Shown piece after piece: positions 38,427 to 50,613 of a DNA stretch of 64,000 bases. Each line of letters starts with the position of its first letter. Positions within the stretch are counted from its first letter, which is position 1. The translations under genes and the position numbers were made by a program. The notes under the pieces are model-generated. The model saw only the letters and a list, made by a program, of their open reading frames with translations, did not search any database and had not been told where the DNA came from. The DNA comes from Nymphaea colorata (lineage: Eukaryota; Streptophyta; Magnoliopsida; Nymphaeales; Nymphaeaceae): assembly GCF_008831285.2 (NCBI RefSeq), contig NC_045141.1, positions 23,710,742-23,774,741 of the forward strand. Reading direction: 5' to 3'.

Positions 38427-39057
38427 CATTGTGTTTTCAGTGAGTTTGATATCAAGGTTCATGCAAGATCCTTCAGTGCAACATCTTGGTGCAGCAAAAA
38501 GAATTCTTCGTTATATTCAATCTACACTCAACTATGGAATTTTTTATAAACCTGTGACTAACTTTGGTTTAATTGGATATACTGATAGTGATTGGGCAGG
38601 TTCTGTTGATGATCGGAAAAGTACAAGTGGTTTTGTATTTGGATTTGATTCAAGTGCTGTGTCGTGGTGCTCAAAGAAACAAAGTTCAACAGCCTTATCC
38701 TCTTCGGAAGCTGAGTATATTGCTGCTACTGCTGCTGCATGTCAAGCAATATGGATGAGACGTATTTTAGAAGATCTTCAATTGAAGCAAGAGAATCCAA
38801 CTCAGTTATACTGTGATAACAAATCTACTATTTCCATGGAAAAAAATCCATCATTTCACGGAAGGACTAAACATATAGAGTTACGTTATCACTTTATTAG
38901 AGACGTGATTGAGAAAGAAGAAATTGAGTTGAAGCAATGTTTCACAAAAGAGCAAGTTGCGGATGGTTTTACAAAAGCACTACCACCATCAAAGTTTTTC
39001 AATTTTCGAGAAGCGATTAGAGTACAAGATTTTCACATTAAGGGGGAGAAATGTTAG
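38401..39057 (+). pseudogene. copia RT C-terminal end plus RNase H (5'-deleted pol)
   Basis: The frame from 38,401 encodes MYLTHTRPDIVFSVSLISRF, then RNase H motifs YTDSDWAGSVDDRKSTSGF, SSSEAEYIAA, LYCDNKSTI, RTKHIELRYHFIRD and QVADGFTKAL. The TAG lies at 39,055-39,057, inside the first bases of the 3' LTR. Protease, integrase and the RT catalytic core are absent, so the element cannot move on its own. Confidence 0.93.
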
Positions 39058-39357
39058 TTAATGTGAACGTGTGAGCAATATGTGGAAGTGGAGATCGTGT
39101 GAACATGTGGTGGTTTTTTTTAGTTTCTTTTCTTTAACCATAAAAATAGGAATTAGTGGTTATGTGTCCACAAAATGGGGCCACTTTTTGGCAAGTGGCA
39201 TTAGTGGGTAGTTTTTTCTTTTGTTCTATAAATACTAGTTTCATGCGTGTAATCGAAGGAGTGAAAAAGAATGAAAGTGTTGAGGTCTTTTCAAGTTTTA
39301 TTTTAACGTGCCCTTTTGTAGTGTTGTTTGTTGTGGGAGTTAGAAAGACTTCCTTCA
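39052..39357 (+). repeat. 3' LTR of the copia element
   Basis: 306 bp, same length as the 5' LTR, preceded by a purine tract and followed by the AGAAG target duplication. Confidence 0.95.
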
Positions 39358-39585
39358 AGAAGATGCCTTGTTTGAAATTTTCAATACATATTTTCAGTAT
39401 ACCGAAGTCCACGGTTTTTCGCCTGTCGAACATGACTACATGCTTGATGCATGTCTCACACGGAGCCACAAACTTTATTTTCCCTTCTTATTTATACGAA
39501 ATAGGAATACAGCGTCCTTGTTCAGGACACTAAATAAGTCACTAAATGGTGAAGATACCAACACACAACAAACCACAGGAAGACA

Positions 39586-42500
39586 TCATCGTATTTTCAA
39601 CTTCTCAAGAGAAAGGAAGAGCTCCTGGGCTTGTAAAACCAGATCATGGTCGTCCCATTCATCACGATGAGTCTCTGGTCGAGTCTGCCAGTTCTGTAAA
39701 GCTGCCTCGAGCATCCCCTTCCTCCAGCTCTCCACCATTGGGCAGCCACATTTCATTGCGAGCCAATCATCATACTCGAACCGTCAAAGTTGCAGCAGTT
39801 TTTTTTAAGTTAAAGCCATTATTAATAAGCTGGAATGTCAACCAACACTAGATTGGCAGACGTTGCACACACTGACACAACGCACTCACAATACTCAAAT
39901 CTGAAAATTGAAACTTTCAAACTTGTGATTATTGGTCAATCTTATTAATGTGTCATTGCAATCACAAGCTCAGACATTATAACTTGTGTTCTCACGCATA
40001 TCTCTGAAATAACCTGACATTTAAGTGATGTTAATCGGGAGAACAATTGTACCTGATATTCTGACATATTATGAGTGTAACGTTTAGGGTAACCAGCATC
40101 TTGTATCTGGGAGTAAAAGGCTTCAACGTCCTCCATCATCTCCATTTCAGTTGGAAGCAAGATCTTTTCTGAGAGAATGCCTGCCACCCATTTGCATTGT
40201 AATTCAAACATCGGAAAAGGAAGAATCTGCAGTGAACAAAAGAGCATTATTAGCCCCTTAATCATAAGTAACACCATTGCTTTACTATGTGTGAGAGAAA
40301 ACCTTCCACGGTATGCCAATGAACGAAAGTGATGGAGCCAGTGACGGTGGGAAAACATGCTTATACAGAGGCCCAACCCTGTTGTCATCCACACTCACAA
40401 CACCATTTGTCTCCAGAAATGGGAAATAATATTTATAGCTGCAATAAGAAGCATAAAACAGATGACAATTGAGAAAAAAAAAAAAAACCAATGCAAGTCC
40501 AAGGCTGCAACGAGTTTTGCATTTGGATGGGACAACTAAACACCATCTACAGACTGAGTCAAATTGGACAGGACAGAAGATTAGTCAGTCAGCAGACGGA
40601 CTATATTAGAAAACTTAGACCAAGGGTGTAAATGGTAAAATATACTAAAGCAGTGAAGCTGGCCAGACAGTGAATTAGAATGGCAGGCTTCTCCAATGTT
40701 TCTACACCAATGCATAGACCGTAACTTTTGGAGGCATAGCTAGCTAGCATGTCTTTTCTAAAAATAGACCGTCAGATTCAAATTGAACAGTGTGAAGAGA
40801 AGAAATATGGATCGAGCATGCTGGTGTTTGTATGTGCATGTCGAATATGCATCCCACAGAAAAGATCTACTTCAAGAAAACTTACTTTTGAAGAACATTT
40901 TTAAGGCAAACCAGTTTAAGATAATACTGTACCCTGTGCAATGCATGATGACATCAGCTACAACTGAACTTCCGTCGTTGAATACCACTTCACCATCCTC
41001 ATGGGCACTTTTGATCTGAATATAGTTTCAGCTAACATTAGCTTTTTATATTTCACACGATGATGTGGTACTACTCTTACCAACAGCTTCTTCTTCGGTA
41101 ACATTTTGAGATATTAACAGTAGAGGAACTTCGTTACCGTGGAATGAAGCCACATGTTGTCGTAGCCTGGTTGCCGCTTTGTAGTTTGGATCAGTGCAGT
41201 CCTTGAGGAAATATGAACTTCCTTAGCCACTGGAGCAATGTCTCTGGAAATATCAGCACCACTGGCTGCATCACCTATTAAAACCACTACCTAAAAAAGG
41301 AGATTAAAAGAAAATGAGACAAACAATTATTTGGCATCTCGGATGCATGAAATACGCCGGGGTGTATTTTGATCTGGTGTGCCCACGTAATAGTATTATT
41401 CACATGGGCATGGCCAGGGCAGACGAACTTTTAAAAAAAATTGAGTGCTTCTGCATCAAGATTCTGAAAAACTCACTATGTCAACAGCTCAATAGCATGT
41501 AACAGGAACTACCATTATTTAATTTTATCATATTTCTAAAGAAAGAAAATGAACAGCCGTGAATCTAAATCAGTAGAAAGACACAGCAGATGTCCCAGAC
41601 CAAAATTTATATTGAACAATGACTGAAGCAGAGGGTATATTATCGAATCGCAAATGCAGAGGATTTTGTACTTCGATGATATTTTTGAGACAGAAATGGA
41701 TTAATGAGGTCATGATTTTAAAATACCAGTCTGGCATCCATGTCGAAATTTCAGAACTATTTAAAAGCATACTAAATTAATGATATGTTTTTAGGGTATA
41801 ACATAAACAGAAGAATTCTCTGTGAGAAAAACGATCAAGCTTCCATCACGGGCAAGTACCAAAACGTAGATCGCTATGTCAATTAGCTGCCGTGTTCCAA
41901 TCATTCACATACCTTATCCTCGAATGGTTCAGGAACACGATAGTTATGGCTGTGAATTTGCTTGCCTGGCCATCTATCAACACCTACAAGAAGCAATAGT
42001 ACAGAAGCGGTCATGGAAGAAAGTAATTGAAGAATAGAAAGAGAAGTAGTTGAAGAACAGAAACAGACTTAATTTCATCACCATAAAAAGTATGCATGGC
42101 AGGCTGGAGATATGCTAACACTTCATTTTCATTGTCGCCTCTTGCTGAGGCAAAGGCGGCAAAGCCTCCCTCAGACCCTCTCCAATCCGTGGTTTGTCTA
42201 GGTGAAGATTCCTGGAAGAATCCTTCACTTCGTAGTTCTACTCGTTTGAGGAGGTAGTACCACAAGTATAATGTAAGTTCAAAACTCGATTTGGTTGCAT
42301 GAAATGCATAGTTCGAATGAGCATTTCATCCAAGCATGCAAAACATGGGACTCTGAAGGTAAAATGAGGTCAGTAACAGGCAGCAGCACGAGCATATCGT
42401 TCATATTCTTAACACTCATGATCCTGCTTCAAATCAATCAAGAATGAATAGCTTTCCATTTCAGTTTGCGAACATGGTAGATTCCAACTCCCCTTCATGA

Positions 42501-43086
42501 CCATGCAAGGTATAAGGTAGCACCAAATTACCAGGGATCTCAGCAACACGGGGCTCCGTGTGATGGCCGCTGCAGACCACGACGGCGTCAAAGACCTCAA
42601 TCACGTCGACGGCCTCTTCGTCGCTTTTGACCTTCCGCGACCGAACCAGCCACCTCCCGTCCGCCGCCCTGGTTACATGGAGGACGTCGGTTTGGAATCG
42701 GATCAACTTCATGAGGTCAAAGTCCCTGGCGAAGCCCGAGAGGTAGGCGAGCACCTCCTCGTGGCTGGGGAACCGCCGCTCGTCGCGACCGCCACTGCCG
42801 TGAACGGGTAGTCGCAAAAGCCCATTGACTCCCTGGGGAGGTTGGTGCGGAGCGACTTGTAGAGGCTGCTTTGGACCACCGTCCGACTGGGGTCGCGGCC
42901 GAGGAGGTCACCGGAGTCGACCTCCGAAGTATAGACCCACGTCCCGCCAACAGTGTCACCCCGCTCGAAGACAACCACGAGGAGGCCCTCCCTCTTCAAC
43001 TCCCTCGCCGCCACCAGCCCCGCGGCCCCAGCTCCGATCACCGCCACCTCCTTCGCCTCCATAGCGTCGCTCGCGTTAGTCCCCAT
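39586..43086 (-). pseudogene. FMO copy A: flavin-containing monooxygenase, broken
   Basis: FMOs use FAD, NADPH and O2 to oxygenate soft N or S atoms; this is the plant GS-OX-like clade, whose substrate outside Brassicaceae is generally unknown. Exons: 42532-43086, 41913-41983, 41138-41290, 40933-41015, 40303-40438, 40053-40226, 39586-39780. Exon 1 begins [18 protein letters not shown] and keeps the FAD motif GAGAAG. About 42,790 one base is missing relative to copy B (CGCGACC-GCCAC against CGCGGCCGGCCAC), shifting the frame in mid-exon 1. The acceptor of exon 7 reads GACGG|TTCGAG where B and C have GACAG, so the AG is lost. Exons 2-6 are otherwise clean, including VVVLIGDAASGADIS and HCTGYKY, so decay is recent. 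Confidence 0.87.
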
Positions 43087-44766
43087 CTCTCCCCCTATTT
43101 GTGGCTCCACATTCTTCAAGTCAGCAGTAAAAATTACAAACGTGAAAGGTGGATTTCAGGTCCGGGGACGTGGGAGGACAATTTGTTGGATCCGGTTTAG
43201 TATCCGATCATAGATATTTTTCTAGATAGATCAATCCATTATACATATCACTTCACTTCACAGGTTCCCTTTTCGGCTGAACAGGACCCAGTGGTCTATT
43301 CGTCCCCCTTGGCCCTCCCGATCTGATTTTGTGTGGATCTGGATATCTGCACGTAAGCATGTCACCATGATGGTACATTGTTAAGGGGACCTAATTGGAC
43401 TGAATCAAAATCGGGAGCCCATGATCCAAGTGGAACACAAAACTTGCTTGCACGTTTCCTCTTCAATTTGAAAATTTGAACTCCAACCACCTTAATCTTC
43501 CGTTCTCCACAATTTTCTCCCTCCCCATCTTCTTCTTCTTCTCTCTTTATTTTAATTGTTACAGCGGGCTATGTGGTGCCGTCTCAAGCCCATAGATTTC
43601 AACTGAATTGGTATTTTAGACACTGGCACACGAGAGAGGGACGAAATTTTTCCCGTTCAAGTTGCTTCTTGAATCTTGGCTGTATTATCATACATGGAAA
43701 GCGAGGCTTAAGGGAGTTTTGTGGGTGTTTGCAAGCATGTGTCCACAAAGAAAAGAACAAAGGAAAAGCCAGCGGCACAATTAAGAATCATCAGCCAATG
43801 GTGCATGCGCATAGCCAGTTGGTGTACAGCCCTTTTCTTTTCATAATAAGGTTGGGAGACCTACTCTTCCCGCAGGCTTGCATCGAGAAGAGAGTAGTTC
43901 GCAGTTCGCAAGTCCAAATGATTCCCTTTGTTGAGTTTTCAAAAAGAAAATAACTTTTCCTTTCAAAACAAGTGCTTCAAACAAGGTTTTTTTTTTTTTT
44001 GCATGTGATTCAGGACGACATGCATGAGAGAAGTTTGCATCAAGATGATTGTCCAACAAGAATGCTGAAACCCACAGACCTCATACGGGAAAGGGGGTTG
44101 GACTTGACATGCAGATCTCATATCCTTCCCATGTGCTGGGAGGCAAAGACCACCCATACAGTAGTGATTTACTGCCACTAGCTGAGGGCTTCCGTTGCTG
44201 GAACTCAGGCTTGGAAAGAAAGAGGAAGACAGAGAGACGGAGCCATATGAGCTGGGGGCAGTTGCTCACACCATTCCCTTAAAGTTTTTCTTTATTTCCA
44301 AATGAATATTTTTAAATATTTTCTATGTTATGTATATGAGTTCTCCTTTGACATGACAACTGCTCACACCAACCTCTCAAGGTTTCTTTATTTTTAAAAT
44401 ATTTGTTATGCTGTGTATACTAGTGTCCACATGAAGATCTGTAAAGAGTGCCCTCTCCAGATTTTGTGTCTCGCTCGGCCACTGGAGAGAAGTGGATACT
44501 AGTTAAGGGTTATGCCAAAGTGCACACGCATACACACTCATATTCAGAGAGAGAGAGAGAGAGAGAGAGAGGAACATGCAGATGATTTGAGATAGAGAGA
44601 AAGAGAGCCTATGGCGAAAGCCGGCACGAGTGGCCTAAGAGAGAGAGAGGTCAGACGAGGATTGACAAGCAAAACCCTTGTCCAACTGCATTCAAGAAAG
44701 AGAGGTTGAGAGAGAGAGCAAAGGACAGCGAGTCATTGACAAACAGTACCACCCATCAGTGAAACC

Positions 44767-44799
<33 letters not shown>

Positions 44800-44812
44800 G
44801 AGGGGAAGATAC
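43087..44812. other. Upstream flank of FMO A, ending in GA-rich duplication junction
   Basis: 43,087-43,950 is collinear with the flank of FMO B (50,614-51,640). The remainder (43,950-44,810) matches only the flank of relic D (55,090-55,805). It ends in GA microsatellites (44,546-44,572 and 44,769-44,799) that abut BAG7 intron sequence. No gene is supported. Confidence 0.7.
44546..44799. repeat. GA-rich microsatellite cluster at the duplication junction
   Basis: (GA)n at 44,546-44,572 and 44,769-44,799 with GAGA-rich DNA between. A shorter version is at 55,727-55,793 in the same position of the next unit. Confidence 0.9.
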
Positions 44813-45843
44813 TTGGAGGGGCTGTTTGGCTGGGAAATTCTCTCTTGCATTGCCTACATGTGTTAAGTGACGTATCCGGTATTCTTTCATGCAATGCTTT
44901 GGATGATGATGGTGATGATGGTGGTGATGATCACGGTTGTTGTCGTGACCATGGAAGTTTTTGAGTGGGAAGATGGAAATGACTCCGTTATTTAAATTGT
45001 AAAACACGATTTGTACAACTTTTCTCTTAGAATGGTCAGACGAAGATCTTTTCCTACAATGGGCCTTTGCCTCCAAACGCGAGTTAATGGAGTTCATCAC
45101 ATGACCCAGATGCACCTGTCATCCTGTCTTATGCAGGACTGTGTTGAATAATTGAATAGACGTTGGTCTTTGCTTTGATGTTTAATGTGAGAAGGAGGTG
45201 CTTGCGAAGAGGAGAGCAGCAGCCGTGGCAGCGATTAAAAGCAGAGCAAGGAAAATCAAGGAAGCAGCTCTCTCCTCCTGAGGATGCTGCCTTGATCATT
45301 CAGATGAGCTTCCGAGCGCATCTTGTTCGTCCCACGCAGATGCTTCGAGGACATAGGGACCTTGCAATAGCCGATGCAAAATTGAAGGAACTTAGATCCT
45401 TGTTCGACTATTTCTTTTACGCCGAAGAACGACAGAGGTTCTCGGAAAAGATCATCCTCCCGCTGACTGTTGAAGACATTTCAGTAAATTAAAATTACAG
45501 TTTTAATTTTTTAATGACACTGGATTTTCTCATGGAGCACCATATTTCATGTTTTGCGAAACGCATTTTCTGAAAGCTGATTGAACCTCCATCTTTAATC
45601 TTGCTTTGTCAAGGTCCTGATTTGATGATCAGAGAGGCAGATAGGAGCATGATCAAAGAGCTGGAAGCCATGCTCGAGACCGTGGATCCACAACCTGCTG
45701 GTAAGTTGGCGTGGTTCAAGAGAAGGAAGTTTGATCTGCCTGAGACATGCAGCAATGGTGAACTGGTGGAGATGGCAAAGGGTGCGGCTGAGGTAGTGCA
45801 GATGCTTGACCAAGACAGTCACAAGGTGGACATCCATGGGTAG
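44813..45843 (+). pseudogene. BAG7 fragment, unit B (intron 1 end, exons 2-3), broken
   Basis: Starts inside what is intron 1 of the full gene (the match begins at GGGGCTGTTTGGCTGGGAA, compare about 35,255) and runs through exon 3 to TAG at 45,843. The whole Pro/Ser N-terminal exon is absent. Exon 2 has lost frame near 45,260 (one net extra base before CTGAGGATGCTGCC), lacks a 21-bp piece (RRRLTVD of the parent) and a further codon. The exon 3 acceptor CAG|GGT has become CAA|GGT. The IQ motif (ALIIQMSFRAHLV) and most BAG helices are still readable, e.g. SMIKELEAMLETVDPQPAGK. Confidence 0.9.
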
Positions 45844-47165
45844 ACACACAAACTTAGTGACGCATAGAGCATCTTTTCCGGTTTGTTGTCTATCAATTCC
45901 GCGGTAGTAGAAGTTTCTGACATGGTCGTTCGCGTTTTCCTTTCTAGTTGTATAACTTTTCCTTCTGAAACAGGAAGTTTTTGGAAGTATGGACCCCTTG
46001 TTGTGTTTATGCGCGTTACAAACACTACTTATAATATGATCCATATTTCTAGGCTTATTGTTGTCGTTGTCTCCATCTTCCACCGTTTACGTTCTATGTT
46101 TTTGGCCTCCTAGTAAAATGCTTTCCGTCCCTGATCGGATACGAATAAGCTAATAATAAGTTTGCCAACTTCTACCTCCACTCTTATTTGGTACGAGACC
46201 AGACTTCATTTGAGAACGGTGCCATTAGGTCCTCAGAAGCTGGACAGGCCTGCTCATGGCCAACTGACACTCTGCTTATAAAAATGTAATTCCAGCTAGT
46301 GAACGTGAAAGGCGCATATTCGTGTCAGTAGATTCAGCGGAGCATAAGTTGGGTGACCGGTGAGGAAGGATACCGCATCACTTCTATATACAGAAATCAC
46401 AGTATTGGTTTCAAGTACCAAGAACAGAGTACGAATCTTATGGCCTAGACCCTTCAACGTACTGGCCGCCTAAAATGGCGGGTTTGGACTCCGGCTTCCG
46501 CAAGTTATACTACTTTGGGGATGCGAGACATCGTAAAATTTTTTTGTAAATTAGTTTGTTCGGGCTTGGACGATTCAAGCATTGCCATCAAAATGCCTGA
46601 CTTTGGAACATGCATTCAAGCATTGCCATCAAAACGCCTGATCTTGGGATACGCACTAAGAACTCAATCTATCAAATGCTTCCCCAAGTTAGTTAACCAC
46701 TAACTCTTTACTTCTCAAGGGAGCGTTTGAATGACCATGAAAAGGATTTTGTGAAATTTCAAAGAAAAGGGCGTAAAACAGAGTCATCTACATAGGCCAT
46801 CGGTGCATCCCGAAATCAGATAATAAGGCTGTGGAAGAAAAAGTGACGACTTTTTTCCACAAAAATTTGTTCTTGAAAAAGTCCCGAATGTTAGAAAATG
46901 ACTTGTTTGAAATTTTCAATACATATTTTTAGTTTACCGAAGTCCAAGGTTTTTCGCCTGTCTGTCCAACATGACTACATGCTTGATGCATGTCACACAC
47001 GGAGCCACAAACTTAATTTCCCATCTTATTTATACGAAATAAGAATACTGCTTCCTTGTTTAGGACACTAAATAAGTCCACTGAAACAATGACCCAGAAG
47101 GGAGCAAATGGTGAAGATACAAATACACAATAAACCACAGGAAGATATCATCTTATTTTCAACTG
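45844..47165. other. Unit B spacer between BAG7 fragment and FMO B
   Basis: Collinear with 36,315-39,585 of unit A minus the copia element. The empty insertion site reads GAATGTTAGAAAATGACTTG at about 46,886-46,905. Confidence 0.8.
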
Positions 47166-50100
47166 TTAAAGAGAAAGGAAGCACTCCTGGGCTTGTAAAA
47201 CCAAGTCATGGTCGTCCCATTCATCACGATAAGTCTCTGGTCGAGCCCCCCTGTTCACCGAAGCTGCCTCGTACATTCCCTTCCTCCAGCTCTCCACCAT
47301 TGGGCAGCCGCATTGCATTGCAAGCCAATCATCATACTCGAACTGTCAAAGTTGCAGCAGTTTTTTCCCAAGTTAAGACCATTATATAATAAGCTGAATG
47401 TCAACAAACACCAGATTGGCAGACGGTGCATACATTGATTCCACACTCACAATAGTCAAATCTGAAAATAGAAACTTTCATGCTTGTGATTGTTGGTCAA
47501 CCACACGAATATGTGATTGCAATCACAAGCTGAGAAACTGTCACCTTTGCTCTCACGCCTACTTCTGAAATAACCTAACCTTAAGTGATATTAACAAGAC
47601 GAGAACAACTGTACCTGACATTCTGACATATTATGAGTATAACGCTTAGGGTAACCAACAGATTCTATCTGGGAGTAAAAAGCTTCTACATCCTCCATCA
47701 TCTCTTTTTCAGTTGGAAGCGAAATCTTTTCTGAGAGAATGCCTGCCACCCATTTGCATTGTAATTCAAACATCGGAAAAGGAAGCATCTGCAGTAAAAC
47801 AAAAGAAGCATTAGCCCCTGAATCATAACTAACACCATTGCTTTACTGTGTCTGAGAGAAAACCTTCCATGGTATGCCAACGAACGAAAGTGATGGAGCC
47901 AATGGTGGTGGGAAAACATGCTTATACAGTGGGCCAACCCGGTTATCATCCACAGTCACAAAACCGTTTGTCTCCAGAAACGAGAAATGATATTGGTAGC
48001 TGCAATTAGATTCAGATAACAGACGACAATTAAAAAGAGCACCAATGCAAGTTCAAGGCTGTAATGAGTTTTGCTTTGGGTGGGGCAACTAAACGCCATC
48101 TACAGAATGAGTCAAAGTGGACAGGACAGAAAATCCATCAGCGGACAGACTACTAGAAAACTTAGACCAAGCCACCAAGGGCGTAAGTAGTAAAATATAT
48201 ACAGGAGGCAGCTCCACTGTTTCCACACCAATGCATAGGCCATAAGTTTTGGAGGAAAAGCTAGCATATCTTTCTCTATAAGTAGACAGGCAGATTCAGG
48301 TTGAACCGTGTGAAGAGAAAAAATATGGCTCAAGCATGCTGGTGTTTGTATGTGCATGTCGAATATGTATCCCACAAAAAGAGCTACCTCAAGAAAACCT
48401 ACTTTTAAAAAGCATCGTACGGCAAACCAAGTTTACATAATACTGTACCCCGTGCAATGTAGAATGACATCAGCTTCAACTGAACTTCCGTCGGTGAATA
48501 CCACTTTACCATCCTCATGGGCACTTTTGATCTGCATAGTTTCAGCTAATATTAGCTTTAGTGTTTCACTCGATGACGTGGTACTATTTTTACTAACAGC
48601 TTCTTCTGCAGTAACTTTTGAGATGTTAACAGTAGAGGAACTTTATTACCGTGGGATGAAGCCACATGTTGTCGCTGCCTGGTTGCCTTTTTGTCGTTTC
48701 GATCAATGCAGACCTTGAGGATATATGAACTTCCTTCGCCATTGGAGCAATGTCTCTAGAAATATCAGAACCACTGGCTGCATCACCTATTAAAACCACT
48801 ACCTAAAAAGGAGATTAAAGGTAAATGTGATGCACAATTATTTGGCATCTCGGATGCATGAAATAGGCCATTCCAGATTTGAATGAGCAAAATAGGTGCC
48901 TATGGTGACAAGGGCGTATTTGGATTTCGTATGCCCACTTAACAATATCATTCGCATGGGTGGGGCCAGTGCAGACCAACTTTTGAAAAAACTTGATTGT
49001 TTCATGCGCCAAGATTTTGAAACGCAAGCAGCTCTTTAGCATGTAACAGGAATCAAACCTTTATTTAATTTGGACACATTCCTAAAGAAAGAAAATGAAC
49101 AGCCCTGAATGTAAATCAGTAAGAAAGAAACTGAAAATGTCCCAGACCAAAATTTATATCGAACTATGCCCGAAGCAGAGGGTAGATTATCGAATTTCAA
49201 ATGCAGAGGATTCGCTATTTTGATGACATGTTTGAGACAAATGGATTAATGAGGCCATGATTTTAAAATAGCGATCTGGCATCCCTGATGAAATTTCAGA
49301 ACTACTTAAAGACATAATCAAATAATGATCTGCTTTTAGAATATAATGACATATACAGAAGAAGTCTGTGTGGAAAACGATCATACTTCCATCTTGGGCA
49401 GGCCGCCCCAGATGTAGAGCGCTATGACAATTAGCAGGCGTATTTCAATCATTCGCATACCTTATCCTCAAATGGTTCAGGAACACGATAGTTGTGGCTG
49501 TGAATTTGCTTGCCTGGCCATCGATCAACACCTACAAGGAGCAACATTTGGGAAGCAGTCATAAAAGAAAGTAATTGAAGAACAGAAAGAAATTTAATTT
49601 TACAACAACAAAATTTATTCATGGCAGCATGGAGATAGGCTAGCACTTCATTTTCATTGTCTCCTCTTGCTGAGACAAAGCCTTCCCCCTATAATCGATC
49701 CGTGCCTTGTCAGTCTAGGTGAAGGTTCCTCGAAGAATCCTTCATTTCGTTGTTGTACTCATTTGAGGAGATACCACAAGTATAATGTAAGTTGAAAACA
49801 CGATTTCGTAGTATGAAATGCAAAGACCGAATCAGCATTGCATCCAAACATGCAAAATATGAGACTCGAAATTAAAATGAAGGCAGTAACAGGCAGCAGC
49901 TCAAGCATATAGTTCATATTCTTAACACTCATAATCCTGCTTCACATCAATCAGGAATTAATTACATTCCATTTCAGTTTGTGAACAGGGTAGAATCCAA
50001 CCCCCCTTCATGTCCATGCATAATGCAAGGTATAAGGTAGCACCAAATTACCAGGGATCTCAGCGATACGAGGCTCTGTGTGATGGCCGCTGCAGACCAC

Positions 50101-50613
50101 GACAGCATCAAAGACCTCACTCGCATCGACGGCCTCCTCGCCGCTGAGGACCTTCCGCGACCGAACCAGCCACCTCCCGTCCGCCACCCTGGTTACATGG
50201 AAGACGTCGGTTTGGAATCGGATCAACTTCAAGAGGTCGAAGTCCAAGGCGAAGTCGGAGAGGTAGGCGAGCACCTCCTCGTGGCTGGGGAACCGCCGGT
50301 CGTCGCGGCCGGCCACCGCCGTGAACGGGTAGTCGAGAAACCCCATTGATTCCCTAGGGAGGTTGGTGCGGAGCGACTTGTAGAGGCTGCTTTGGACCAC
50401 CATCCGACTGGGGTCGCGGCCGAGGAGGTCACCGGAGTCGACCTCCGAAGTATAGACCCACGTGCCGCCGACGGTGTCACCCCGCTCGAAGACAACCACG
50501 CGGTGGCCCTCCCTCTTCAACTCCCTCGCCGCCACCAGCCCCGCGGCCCCCGCTCCGATCACCGCCACCTCCTTCGCCTCCAGACCGTCGCTCGCTGTGC
50601 CTGTACTCCCCAT
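47166..50613 (-). CDS. FMO copy B: intact flavin-containing monooxygenase, GS-OX-like (7 exons, 451 aa)
   Basis: Exons: 50052-50613, 49461-49531, 48650-48802, 48449-48531, 47864-47999, 47615-47788, 47166-47342; GT-AG introns, consistent phases, no stop in 451 codons. The ATG at 50,613 is the first in frame. FAD-binding [17 protein letters not shown] (Gly20-Gly25), the FMO signature WPGKQIHSHNYRVPEPF (192-208; Trp replaces the usual Phe of FxGxxxHxxxY), NADPH-binding VVVLIGDAASGSDIS (Gly217) and LHCTGYQY (His287-Tyr291) are present in order. Length fits plant FMO GS-OX-like enzymes (about 450-460). The C-terminus stops at ...ECFLSL, eight residues before copies A and C, which should be harmless. 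It is the only uninterrupted copy in the array. In Brassicaceae this clade S-oxygenates methylthioalkyl glucosinolates; the substrate here is unknown. Confidence 0.92.

Larger units (their letters stand above)
37404..39357 (+). mobile_element. Ty1/copia-type LTR retrotransposon, large internal deletion
   Basis: A 1,954-bp element in plus orientation. LTRs 37,404-37,709 and 39,052-39,357 are both 306 bp, start TGTTAG and end TTCA, and differ at about 10 positions by eye (about 3%). The target duplication is AGAAG at 37,399-37,403 and 39,358-39,362. Primer binding site TGGTATCAGAGC (37,714-37,725) fits initiator tRNA-Met; the polypurine tract AAGGGGGAGAA ends just before the 3' LTR. Inside are an intact gag N-terminal half and the end of RT plus RNase H; protease, integrase and most of RT are missing. 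Unit B (about 46,890) and unit C (about 57,345) have the uninterrupted site. It inserted between the BAG7 and FMO A 3' ends. Confidence 0.96.

Noticed and set aside
42560-43213. Pro/Arg-rich plus-strand frames opposite FMO exon 1 (also at 50,080-50,671 and 60,798-61,117)
   Set aside because: Antisense shadows of GC-rich FMO exon 1.
44546-44799. GA repeats as a CRISPR-like array
   Set aside because: Simple dinucleotide repeats without spacers, in a plant nuclear genome.
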